A stretch of 64,000 nucleotides of DNA from Phragmites australis (taxonomy: Eukaryota > Streptophyta > Magnoliopsida > Poales > Poaceae), in NCBI RefSeq assembly GCF_958298935.1, contig NC_084922.1:14510501-14574500 (forward strand), given 5' to 3'. Positions 11,597-20,430 of this stretch are shown in pieces (position 1 is the stretch's first letter; every line of letters begins with the position of its first letter). Below the pieces are notes generated by a model. That model was not told the DNA's origin. It saw only the letters and a list, made by a program, of their open reading frames with translations, and searched no databases. The position numbers and the translations under genes are program-made.

Positions 11597-11974
11597 TTGA
11601 TCAAGGATGTCAGAAGATATGATTTTAGTATGTCTTATAAAGAAGGATATGTTCAACAATGTGAATGTGGGGTAAATTTAAGTAATCTATCGGATGTGGA
11701 GGTTGATCTTAATAATCCTAGTGATATGCGGCGTACTCAATTGATAGGGATGTTGCATGATGTGTTGCACATTGGTATGTCAGAGCAGTGTTTGTCAGTT
11801 AGGGTTATGCTGTCGAAGTGGTATGAGACTGGGTGGAAGCGTGATTTACAGAAGCTTGAAAATACAAAGCAGTGGCTCACTTTCATGTCGACACCAGGGT
11901 GGATGAAATCCTTACTGGATAAGATATATCATTTTAATAAATTTATTTCCTTGTGTTTGCATTTCAACTCTTAA
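11597..11974 (+). CDS. Unrecognised 125-codon open frame
   Basis: Open frame of 125 codons in an AT-rich neighbourhood, where such length is unlikely by chance. It has a protein-like composition, with a CECGVNLSNLSDVEVDLNNP segment and a C-terminal part with many Trp and Lys (KWYETGWKRDLQKLENTKQW). I do not recognise a family. It may be one exon of a transposon-encoded protein or of a decayed gene; the last 15 residues look non-coding and probably lie beyond a lost splice site. No promoter or partner exon was identified. Confidence 0.3.
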   Translation: MIKDVRRYDFSMSYKEGYVQQCECGVNLSNLSDVEVDLNNPSDMRRTQLIGMLHDVLHIGMSEQCLSVRVMLSKWYETGWKRDLQKLENTKQWLTFMSTPGWMKSLLDKIYHFNKFISLCLHFNS

Positions 11975-12372
11975 AAATAGCATTTCTAATTACATGTTCA
12001 TCGTGATAGTCGGGGACCTTCTTACATACTATTTCTCCTTCGTCGGGGACATATGGCCACAATCTGAATGACTGGTTCTAGAGCCTCCCATCACTTAGGG
12101 CTTCTCTCACATACTTGAAGCCAAGCAGCCTACTTAGGAGGAAGCAACCACCTCGACGGCTGTGGCTCGCCTTAAATAGCCACTAGACCACTTGGCATAT
12201 TCGACAAATCAGATACGTCATCAGATTAAAGGAGGGCCCAACAAAAGGGCGAGAGGAGGTGCCCATTAACATCCTTATACTTATGCATATATTTGTATCG
12301 CTACGGTATAGAACTTGTACTCCGTACTAATGTTAGGTTATTTGCACGCTACTCTCCTTTTTTGTCTATATA
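11975..12372. other. Unassigned sequence left of the solo LTR
   Basis: Contains CGTCGGGGAC-like words reminiscent of an LTR or CACTA terminus, but no paired end was found. The insertion site of the solo LTR (CCTAC, 12373-12377) marks the right boundary. Confidence 0.35.
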
Positions 12373-12847
12373 CCTACTATCGGAGGATTAACTCCTATCG
12401 CAGGGATCCCGAGAGACCCCTTTTTAGAGATTCGGCCTGGGGGATGATCCTAAATAAGTTCGTCGGAGAAATAAATGGAAGTGGATGCAAATGCAATGGC
12501 CGGTGGTAGGGAATGATCGACCTAGTGCAAAGGGAAGTAAAGACACCGGAGTTTTGACAGGTTCGGGCCGCACAGGGGCGTAATACCCTACTCCTGTGTG
12601 GATGCAATAACTATCCTGAGGGTGATCCCTCAAGGATGTAGTTGGTTACAAGAATATTGTGTCTAACCAAGAGCTTGAGGCTCCTTGTTTCTCGGCGGGA
12701 GCTCTGCTCCGGCTAGCTCACAATGTCCTCGTCCGTTGGCTTGGTTCGTTGTGGGGTTCGTCTTCTTCGTTGGTTGTGGCCCGGTCGACTGCTTGGGCTT
12801 GTTCTCCTTTTTTTTTCTCTTCTTTTCTTCTTCCTGTGCGCCGACCC

Positions 12848-12855
12848 TTTTATGC
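12848..12855 (-). promoter_or_regulatory. TATA box of the solo LTR
   Basis: GTGCATAAAAGGG on the minus strand inside the solo LTR, positioned between the GC-rich U3 and a transcribed-type R/U5 region. A surviving promoter would fire leftwards, into 12.3 kb. Confidence 0.6.
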
Positions 12856-13334
12856 ACTCGCCGGCCGCGACATACCCCGAACGGGAAGGAAGGGGCACAA
12901 GTTCCAAGACGCCACGACTGAGAAAGGTGTCATCATTTCCTCTGGTCGAAGTGACTGGGGCGGTCGAAAAACGCGGCGCGCGTCCGGTCACTTGTCACTG
13001 TGGACGCCCTGGCAAAGGGCGCCGTTGAGAGAGCCCACCGGGCAGCCACAGAGCCACCCGGCGTGCCCGCCCTGTCTTGTTCCTTTGCCATGGCAGGGCG
13101 GCAGGCGGAACGCTTTGATCCGGGCAATGTTATCCCGAGATACACCGGATGATACGGGACGGAACCCGTGCAATTAATAGCCCCACGCTCCTCTGCCAAA
13201 GCATGGCAGGAACTGACGCCGCGGCGAGAGCAGTTGGATATGTCAGGCCACGCGCGCTCATTTAATGCGGTCTTGGACCTCTGACGGGTGGACACCTCAT
13301 CGGTGGGCCCCTTGGGGGGCCTCTCTGGGTCATC

Positions 13335-13845
13335 GGGGAACCGAGTGCTCGGGGGTACCGTTGACCTCCCCGAGCACTCTCTCCCGAGAATGCCTATCTT
13401 TGTCTTCGGGGTACCAGGTGCTTGGGAGTACTGGTTACCTCCCCGAGGACCCTCTCCCGAGCATTCGCGCATGATCCTCCGGGGAACTGAGTGCTCGGGG
13501 GCTGTTACGAGCAACCCCGAGCACTCTCTCCCGAGTGCTTTTGCACAGACCCTTCGGGGAACCGAGTGCTCGGGGGCTGCCACGCGCAGCCCCGAGCACT
13601 CGCTCCCGAGCATTCTCACGCTGGCCCTCGGGGAACCGTGCGCTCGGGGACTGCTGCACGCGGTCCCCGAGCACTCTCTCCCGGAACTTAGCTCTTCTGA
13701 TCGTCGGGGGACTAGGGTGCTCGGGGATGAGCGGGCACCTCCCCGAGCATTTTCTTCCTGGTACTTGGACTCTGCGGGTCATCGGGGAACTGGGGTGCTC
13801 GGGGACCAGAGACTGTGGCCCCGAGCACCTTCTCTCGGAACTTAG
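13335..13845. repeat. Seven-unit, about 75-bp tandem array of palindromic units
   Basis: Units start with GGGGAAC or a variant at about 13335, 13408, 13481, 13556, 13630, 13705 and 13784, so the period is 73-79 bp. Each unit has a left arm GAGTGCTCGGGG and a right arm CCCCGAGCACTC followed by CTCCCGAG, separated by a variable loop of 10-20 bases. Each unit can therefore form a GC-rich hairpin. It lies in the U3 of the solo LTR. Confidence 0.85.
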
Positions 13846-13953
13846 ATTTTCCTCATCCCGCAGGAGGGACCTCACGAGATGGTGACACGTGGTGGACGGC
13901 TGGCCTGACCTCGGGACTCAGGGACCCCCGATTCCTGATACACCGACACCTAC

Positions 13954-14913
13954 CATGGGTTTCACATAATAATTGTAACTTTTCCGAACAACAATCAAAT
14001 ATGATAGCATATGTCTGAAAAATCTATGTCTGAACAAACTGCCATTTCAAAAAAAAAAAACTCCTCAAAAGTTAAAAAGTTTTAAAAACTACTAAAAATT
14101 AAAAAGACTTGTCGGCATATAAGTCGTCGACATGCCTGTATCGGCAAAGCAGAGTGGTCCATCAACACGTCATATGTGGACAAGTCCTGCTGATAGAGAC
14201 TCGGTCGCCAAGATTGTTTGTCGATAGGCGAAATGCTAACAAGAGGCATGTTATCATTTCGCCTGCCGATATATACCTTGTCAATATTTCACTTACCGAC
14301 AGGGTACTATTTTGACAAATTTTAAAAAACATATATATTTTTAAAAAAAAAATCAATAAATTAATATTATTTTAAAAAATTCACGACCAGCACTTTACCG
14401 TGCGATGCCGCTCACAACATCATTCTTGCATCAATTGTTTCATATACTCCTTACAGTCACATGTAAGTATCGTTTCCAGTTGGACACAGTTAATATTTTT
14501 AAATTTTAACTATAAATTACTCTTTATATATTTGAGTTTAGATATTTAAAAATGATACTATTAGATTTCTCAAAAAGTAATTTCTTTGCTATATTTTATA
14601 AACATATTATATAAAAATAGTAGTTAAAGATATATTAGGAAGATCTACACAAAGGCGTTTATTTGTGCTGGACGGAGTAATGTAAAACACGTCTGCTCTG
14701 AAATAATATTATCAACCAGCCAGTTCTTTGACGTTTCGCTTCTCCTATCTAGAAACAGCGGCTAGGGAACCATGCGCCGAGCTCCTACCTTCGCGCGCTA
14801 CGTCTAAACTCTTTTCAGGCTCTTCAAGGCAGGTTCAGGTTGAACAATGAATGGAAAGAACCTCGTGTTCTTCAAAATATTATCCGTCCCGGCCGCTTGA
14901 GCATATCCATTAA
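13954..14913. other. Intergenic, nothing firm
   Basis: AT-rich. At 14110-14310 there are several GTCGGCA/GCCGATA words of the type found near CACTA-like termini, but no CACTA end or duplication was found. Confidence 0.35.
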
Positions 14914-15198
14914 GGTCCTGTTTGTTTTGGACCGTAAAAGTTAGATTGTGATTAAAATTCAAAAGCTGAATAAACAGCTGGATTATAAAAGTTGAATTGT
15001 GATTATAATCTAAAAACTGAAACAAACAGCTAGTTAAAAAATCTGGATTGTTACAATCCAACATCTAGATTGTAACAATCCAGCAATCTGTCTTCTACTA
15101 GATTGTAACAATCCACAATTCAACTTTTATAATCCAGATTTTACAATCTACAATCTACAAATTGTTTTTTACAATCTTCAGCTGAAACAAACAGACCC
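14914..15198. mobile_element. Tourist-like MITE (PIF/Harbinger type), 285 bp
   Basis: The termini GGTCCTGTTTGTTT and (reverse complement of the right end) GGGTCTGTTTGTTTCAGCTG are inverted repeats. They are flanked by the trinucleotide TAA on both sides (14911-14913 and 15199-15201), the target duplication expected for PIF/Harbinger elements. The interior has repeated, mutually complementary GATTGTAACAATCC words (about 15045-15115), giving a strong hairpin. No coding capacity. Confidence 0.88.
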
Positions 15199-15315
15199 TA
15201 AGTAGTTCAGGACGGGCGATGCACGGATAAACCTAGCTTGATGGTTTTAAACGTATTAATGGCACGGATTCAACGACGTCATAAACAAGGAGTTGAGGGA
15301 GTATTTGATTGAAAG

Positions 15316-16186
15316 CACGGCCGGCCCTGAGGAGGTCGAGCAGTGCGGCTGCCCCAGGCCCCAATACTGAGAGACTCCTTTTTATATATCTGTGTATAAT
15401 ATACATACATAACAGTTCATACAACAACAGATAGAACTAGATCTAAAATAGCAACTAGGCTTAGTAGTCCATACGATAAGATGCAAGTAGCTTGGTTCCT
15501 CCGGTCCATAAAAATTCAAATGACCTGTCTATCTAGCCTATTTAGCTGTTTGCCTGTTTCATGTTTTCTTCCGTACAGACAGTCTAGTTTTTTGCGTTCT
15601 GTGGGACCACGACTCCAAGGCATCCCGCATGCCCGCAGCTTCGATCGAGGACATGCATCAGTCATTGCCATATGAGTTTTCGTCGCTGGTTTTTCTGCTC
15701 TATAGTTTCTACTTCATCTCAAATGGACCCGACCCCTTGTTGAGATCGCACATTTGAAATATGAAAAGGTACCCACTTGCTCCGGCAATCAATGGGTCCA
15801 TCGTTTGTACTATGGTGCTGGCACCTGCGAGCAGATAGCTCCAAAGCTACTATAACTGCAAACTAACTGCTGCATATACTGATTAGTAACTAGAACTATA
15901 CGTATCAAGTTGTACATAGGCATATGAGTATCTCTACCTAGTTAGCATGTATTAATGCAAGCATACGTACATGTACTCTGATCCCTCACAACTTTGTTCA
16001 GTATTTACGATAATTTTGTTCCAGTCTTACCGTAACAGATGCATTTTAAGTTGTTCAAGCTTATCGTAAATAGTCGTGGACTCTATCTAGAATATTATCT
16101 TTGTAATTAATATATAAATATTTATGTTCAATAGGGCCTCGCTTTTAATTTCGTCCCGAGCCACTGAAATCTCAGGACCGGCCCTG
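15316..16186. mobile_element. Non-autonomous hAT element, 871 bp
   Basis: 15-bp terminal inverted repeats CACGGCCGGCCCTGA (15316-15330) and CAGGGCCGGTCCTGA (reverse complement of 16172-16186) differ at two positions. An exact 8-bp target duplication ATTGAAAG flanks the element (15308-15315 and 16187-16194), diagnostic of the hAT superfamily. The interior is AT-rich without transposase coding, so it is a deletion derivative or MITE-like member. Confidence 0.93.
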
Positions 16187-16194
16187 ATTGAAAG

Positions 16195-17190
16195 CATAGC
16201 TATATCACAGTTACCCGCTTGAAACCAAAGCTTCAGGCATTTTCGTGTCCCTCCTCTTCAAACCACAAGGACACCACTGCAACTTTCATAATCTTGCCTA
16301 ATAGATTTCACTCAGGTACAAAATGCAAAAAATCGTGATGTTTGTATAATTTCCTTGAAGTTTTGATGGACCGAGGAGCTTCTTGAATCAATGCCTCCAC
16401 CTTTCCGATTGATTTAGTAACGTTCAATTTATTCCTAAATCTTTGAAATTGAAGGGAACATTCATATTCGGGATTAGAGCTTCCAAAACGTGTCTTTTAA
16501 ACTCCTGGGCCTCCAAGTGAACGTCCTTAGCATTTTGTAATACCCACCCCGTTTTGCGCTGGTATTTTCCAAGTCGTGAGTTTGGTGATAGTATTTTTCA
16601 ACTCGAGCTCTTTTTACGATGGCATTTTCCGAAAATTCTCTTAGAAAAATATTTGGTTACGCACAGATGAAGATAAAAAAAAAGTTCAAAGGTAAATTCG
16701 CTTGAGAGTGGCCATTTCGACTTGGTCCAAAGCCTTGACCTTGTTACCATGGCAAAAATTGGAATTGGTTTGTTACTAGTGGTGATGTACCAGTTGTTTT
16801 TAACGGCTCATCACTGGAGGTACCCTCCGCGTCCTCGACGCCACTCGAGTGATCGGGTCTCGCCAAGTCTCCACGCGGTCCAGCTTCGGAGCACTACCGT
16901 CTCCCGGCCATCTCAGTCCAGTCGTACGAAGAAAATTCTACTAAGGCACGGTCTTATAGATAAATCTCTTTCTATATATAATATGTGTCCTTTTCTTATT
17001 TTATTTATACTACATCACGTTATTAAATTAAAAAGAAATAATATGATAAATGATCTTTTTCAGATATTTTTAGATCTTTGTGTGAAAGATCTCATTTTGA
17101 AGCAAGGAGGTTATCTCCACATCACGCCCACTTTCACATTTTCAGACAAGTAGGTCATGGATCCCCCACCCCACGCCCACAATTCGAACC
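16195..17190. other. Upstream region of the ERF gene
   Basis: No gene supported. The proximal part (about 17160-17349) contains the TATA box and 5' leader of the ERF gene. On the minus strand at about 16360-16540 a short protein-like stretch of some 60 codons with one frame change was seen but not recognised. Confidence 0.4.
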
Positions 17191-17191
17191 T

Positions 17192-17199
17192 GTATAAAT
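17192..17199 (+). promoter_or_regulatory. TATA box of the ERF-VII gene
   Basis: GTATAAATATA 150 bp upstream of the start codon. A leader of about 125 bases would place the transcription start near 17225, a normal plant arrangement. Confidence 0.7.
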
Positions 17200-17349
17200 A
17201 TACCGTCGGCCGCCTCACACCGCCGAACCAAATACTACGTCCGCAGAACGAAAACACACTCGCTGACTCTACTCCGGCACTCCCCTTGCTTCTTCTCCAC
17301 TTCGGCTCCATCTTTCCTGCCCCCTCCAAGATACTCGAGGAGCCAATCC

Positions 17350-18062
17350 ATGTGCGGCGGCGCAATCATCTTCGACTACGTCCCGGCGCGGCGCCGGGTG
17401 TCCCCCGCCGACTTCTGGCCCGACGAGGACGCCGACGCCGAGGACTCCCACGGCCCACGCACCCCCGAGAGAGGTACATGCACCTCCGGTTCTTCTTGCT
17501 CTGTTAGTTTCTGTGTCTTCGGGCTAGAGGGTGTGACGACGCTTGCTGCTTGACAGCGCCGCGCGCGAAGCGGCAGCGGAAGAACCAGTACCGCGGCATC
17601 CGGCAGCGGCCGTGGGGGAAGTGGGCGGCGGAGATCCGCGACCCCGTCAAGGGCGTCCGCGTCTGGCTCGGCACCTACCCCACCGCCGAGGCCGCCGCGC
17701 GCGCCTACGACCGCGCGGCCAGGCGCATCAGGGGCTCCAAAGCCAAGGTCAACTTCCCCAATGACTCAGCGACGTCATTGACGGCGCCTGCTCCCCCGGT
17801 CCCGGCCGTGCTCCCGCCACCCAAGGTGGAGACGCGGGCGGCGCTGTCCGACGAGATGCAGGAGCTGTCCGAGGAGCTGATGGCCTACGAGAACTACATG
17901 AACTTCCTAGGCATCCAATACATGGAGGGCGGGTGTAATTCGGCCGCCCCTGCCACCGCCGCCGTCGCCGCCGAAGAGCCGCAGGTGCCGGCCGGCGCCG
18001 GACTGTGGAGCTTCGAGGACTATAACCCGCCATCTCTGGCGCTCTTTGCCCAGGATAATTAA
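17350..18062 (+). CDS. Group VII ethylene response factor with Met-Cys N-degron
   Basis: Two coding exons, 17350-17473 and 17557-18062, joined across an 83-bp GT-AG intron, give 209 residues. The N terminus [10 protein letters not shown] is the hallmark of group VII ERFs. In the known pathway Met1 is removed and Cys2 is oxidised by plant cysteine oxidases, sending the protein to the Arg/N-degron route under normal oxygen and stabilising it in hypoxia. A basic segment KRQRK (46-50) likely serves nuclear import. The AP2/ERF domain spans about 53-109 ([20 protein letters not shown], then [20 protein letters not shown]) with all the usual DNA-binding residues. The acidic/aromatic C terminus (LWSFEDY) may be an activation segment. 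The protein is short for the group; short members exist in grasses. Intron after the N-terminal exon is typical of the group. The gene is intact. Confidence 0.93.
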
Positions 18063-18630
18063 TTGTGTGTTTAGTAACTTTTTGTGAAAGACTCGCAGGG
18101 ACCAGTGTCGAGCTCTCTCGTCTTGTGTTTTGTTGAACACATCCATTGTTTAATTTGTAATTGTGCTTTGTAACTCGCAAGTTTAATGTATTTGCCGAGA
18201 ATTCACTTTCTTGGAGTTATTTACCGCGACTGCGATTGAGTCGCTTTTACATACCTTGCCACCCACGACGTACTGTTGATGCATCTGATTCGATGGATCA
18301 CAGGACGTCTGCAATAAGCTTGTGATCTCAGCTATTACGCACTTGAAAGATTTGGAACTGAGCTGGACGTTCACATCCGTCGTCGCCACTGGTCATTGTT
18401 CCTCTCCCTCCCAGAACGGAAAATGGGCTCGGATCTTCAGAAAGAATCCAGCAGAAGTGTACGTAGGCGGTAACCGGCAAGGCTGGCTCGTCGTAGCGCA
18501 TCGATGGTGCCGGTGCGCGGCGAGCCGCTGTTTCGCGGCCCGTTGTTTTGTGGTCGCGAGTCTCTGCGGTGAGCGGTCGTAGTACACGGTACTGGCACAG
18601 TGCCCGCACGTTTGAGATTGACTCGCGCGG
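18063..18630. other. 3' flank of the ERF gene
   Basis: Likely 3' UTR to about 18190. The rest is GC-richer sequence without a supported gene and ends at the 9-bp duplication of the Mutator-like element. Confidence 0.4.
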
Positions 18631-18639
18631 TTGTTGCTC

Positions 18640-19431
18640 TGGAAAAATGCAAAAACACCTCTAAAAATTACTTGGATTTTGACTTTTTTTCTAAAAATTG
18701 TTTTGTTAAAAAAAACCCCTAAAGAGATGGTTTTTGATTGCAAAAACACTCCTAAAAATTTAAAAAAATTTAAACAAAATCATAAAAAATTCTAAAAAAA
18801 ACTAGAGACAATTCTAAGAACTTTTGTGAAATTTGTTTTCAAAAATAATATGCTTTGCATCATATTTCATGGAGAGTAAGTTTAGAAAAAAAAGAAAAAT
18901 ATGCAGCTCATTTATTAATTCGAGTTAAATGCATAGTTAATTATTTACTAATCCAAAAATCATGAAACAAATTTTTTTAGTCTTCTTACATGATCCTCTA
19001 TCTTCTAAAAATACATGAAATTTTGAAATAATTATTGTAACGTGCAGGATTGAGTAAATGTATTGCAGATAGATTAATTCATAACTAATTCATAACACCT
19101 CTAAATTAGTGAAACCACTTTTATTAGTTTACTTAAACAATTATTTGTATAGGAAAAATAATGGTAGATATGACAAAGTTAAAATAACATGAGTTAATAA
19201 ATGAGTGCACATTTTTCTTTTTTTTTCAAACTTTCTCTCCATGAAATATGATACAAATAATATTATTTTTGAAAACAAATTTCACAGAAGATCTTAGAAT
19301 TGTCTCTGGTTTTTGTTAGAATTTTTTATGATTTTTTTCCAACAAAATCAAACTTTTAAGGGTTTTTTCAATAAAATAACTTAGAGGAAGTCAAAATTCA
19401 AGTGATTTTTGGGGTTTTTTGCATTTTTCCA
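18640..19431. mobile_element. Mutator-like non-autonomous element, 792 bp
   Basis: Ends TGGAAAAATGCAAAAAC (left) and, reverse-complemented, TGGAAAAATGCAAAAAA (right) begin long inverted arms: the first and last 250-300 bp pair with each other, for example around 18870-18920 with 19190-19240. Flanks TTGTTGCTC (18631-18639) and TTGTTGCTT (19432-19440) form a 9-bp target duplication with one mismatch, as expected for Mutator-like elements. No transposase coding. A diverged relative lies at about 47.7-48.5 kb. Confidence 0.85.
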
Positions 19432-19440
19432 TTGTTGCTT

Positions 19441-19739
19441 GGAGTACAGGCCAGGCGTTTACCGTGGGCTGGGGATTCGGAGGGCAGCCGCTGGTTTCTG
19501 GGTCGGCGGCGCACGCCAAAATGCGAAGGGGCCCGCATCCACGGCACCTACCCGCATGGTCTGCCGGTGAGACCAAGAACGGAAGACAAAGTTGGCATCT
19601 TTTGCCCCGCATCAAGACGGGGCTATATCCTGGGATATTAACATGACAGTGGGGAAGATTTTTGTCCCCTGTTTCTTCTCCTTTATTTCTTGATGACAGC
19701 AGAGACACAAAAATACTATAAAGCAGCATTGATCCGAGT
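19441..19739. other. Unassigned, nothing recognised
   Basis: Moderately GC-rich stretch between the Mutator-like element and the SINE. Short open frames have no recognisable family. Confidence 0.35.
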
Positions 19740-19754
19740 ATGACACGCAGGCCC

Positions 19755-19855
19755 ACATCCGGGCTAGTGCCCGGTTGGCAAGACACTTGAGGCAGTCCGT
19801 GTTCGAGCCCGAGCACTTCAAAAGATGGCCGCGGAAATGAGCACTTCTTAAAAAA
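19755..19855 (+). mobile_element. tRNA-derived SINE (Au-like)
   Basis: About 101 bp ending in an A run. It carries a pol III A-box-like GGCTAGTGCCCGGTTGGC and, some 30 bases on, a B-box GTTCGAGCC. It is flanked by an imperfect 15-bp duplication ATGACACGCAGGCCC (19740-19754) and ATGACACTCAGGTCC (19856-19870), 13 of 15 identical. Box order, short length, A-tail and target duplication together mark a SINE; the assignment to the Au family rests on resemblance of the A-box region. Confidence 0.75.
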
Positions 19856-19959
19856 ATGACACTCAGGTCCGTATGGTAACTACTATGCTACACATCAGTC
19901 CTCTCGTATTTCACCTCATGCAATGCCACAAAGAATTTTAGTGATATGAAAGAGAGAAA

Positions 19960-20430
19960 ATGAGAAAAAGATGTTTTGCAAAGTAACAATCTCATAAGTA
20001 AAAATTTAAAACTATAAGACTACTGCGAAATTTATTGTGTTTTACTGCTCTTAAAATTTAAAATACTATTAAAATAGTCATAAAAATTATAAAAACTATA
20101 TTGTAGAGGATGATATAATCTATCTCTGTAAAAAATTTATGCTCAAACAATTACTTTTATAATGAGAAAAAAACCAATTTCATTGTACACAGTTTGACAA
20201 ACTATATACAATAAATTTTATTTTTTGTTTCTCAATATACATATCATATTTTTGTCTAAAATTGTTTCGAGAGATAGACCATAGTTTCCTCTACAACATA
20301 TATTTTTTCAGAATTGTTTACGACTATTTTGATAGTATTTTGAATTTTAAAAGCAATAGAATGTAATGTTTTTTATTTTTTAACATATCTTTATTTTTTA
20401 ATGGTGACATACATCAGAAAGGAGACACCT
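19960..20430. repeat. Fold-back (long inverted repeat) element
   Basis: The two halves are imperfect reverse complements about a centre at 20197 (AGTTTGACAAACT, 20191-20203). For instance TTTAAAATACTATTAAAATAG (about 20057-20077) pairs with 20326-20347, and TTGTAGAGGATGATATAATC with 20277-20300. Arms are roughly 160 bp clear and weaker beyond. No target duplication could be fixed, so the outer edges are approximate. AT-rich with no coding capacity. Confidence 0.7.

Larger units (their letters stand above)
12378..13948 (-). mobile_element. Solo LTR (gypsy-like), 1571 bp, with target duplication
   Basis: The 5-bp target duplication CCTAC flanks it exactly (12373-12377 and 13949-13953). Read on the minus strand the LTR starts TGTCGGTGTATCAGGAATCG at 13948 and ends ...TTAATCCTCCGATA at 12378 (terminal CA decayed to TA). 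A TATA box (GCATAAAA) lies at 12848-12855 on the minus strand, giving U3 on the right and R/U5 on the left. No internal region or second LTR exists between the duplications, so it is a product of LTR-LTR recombination. U3 contains a tandem array at about 13335-13845, annotated separately. Long open frames across it are by-products of its GC-rich composition. Confidence 0.88.

Noticed and set aside
13335..13845. CRISPR-like direct repeats with spacers
   Set aside because: Eukaryotic LTR context, palindromic GC-rich units, diverged repeats and a target duplication around the whole LTR; not a CRISPR array.
12933..13875. Long open frames (up to 228 codons) in the GC-rich solo LTR
   Set aside because: They follow the 75-bp palindromic array and run on both strands at once; composition-driven, with no protein family, inside an LTR bounded by CCTAC duplications.
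16340..16545. Minus-strand protein-like stretch (EAQEFKRHVLEALIPN and, in another frame, a segment with KSIGKVEALIQEAPRSI)
   Set aside because: Too short, needs a frame change and has no recognised family; could be a captured fragment but evidence is insufficient.
16722..17153. 143-codon plus-strand frame upstream of the ERF gene
   Set aside because: Overlaps the promoter region, low-complexity and no family; ends just before the ERF TATA box.
19560..19650. Possible organelle-derived insert
   Set aside because: A few words looked like plastid coding sequence, but no continuous match to a plastid gene could be read.
19755..19855. A tRNA gene
   Set aside because: Has A- and B-box words but cannot be folded into a cloverleaf with acceptor stem; the A-tail and target duplication indicate a SINE instead.
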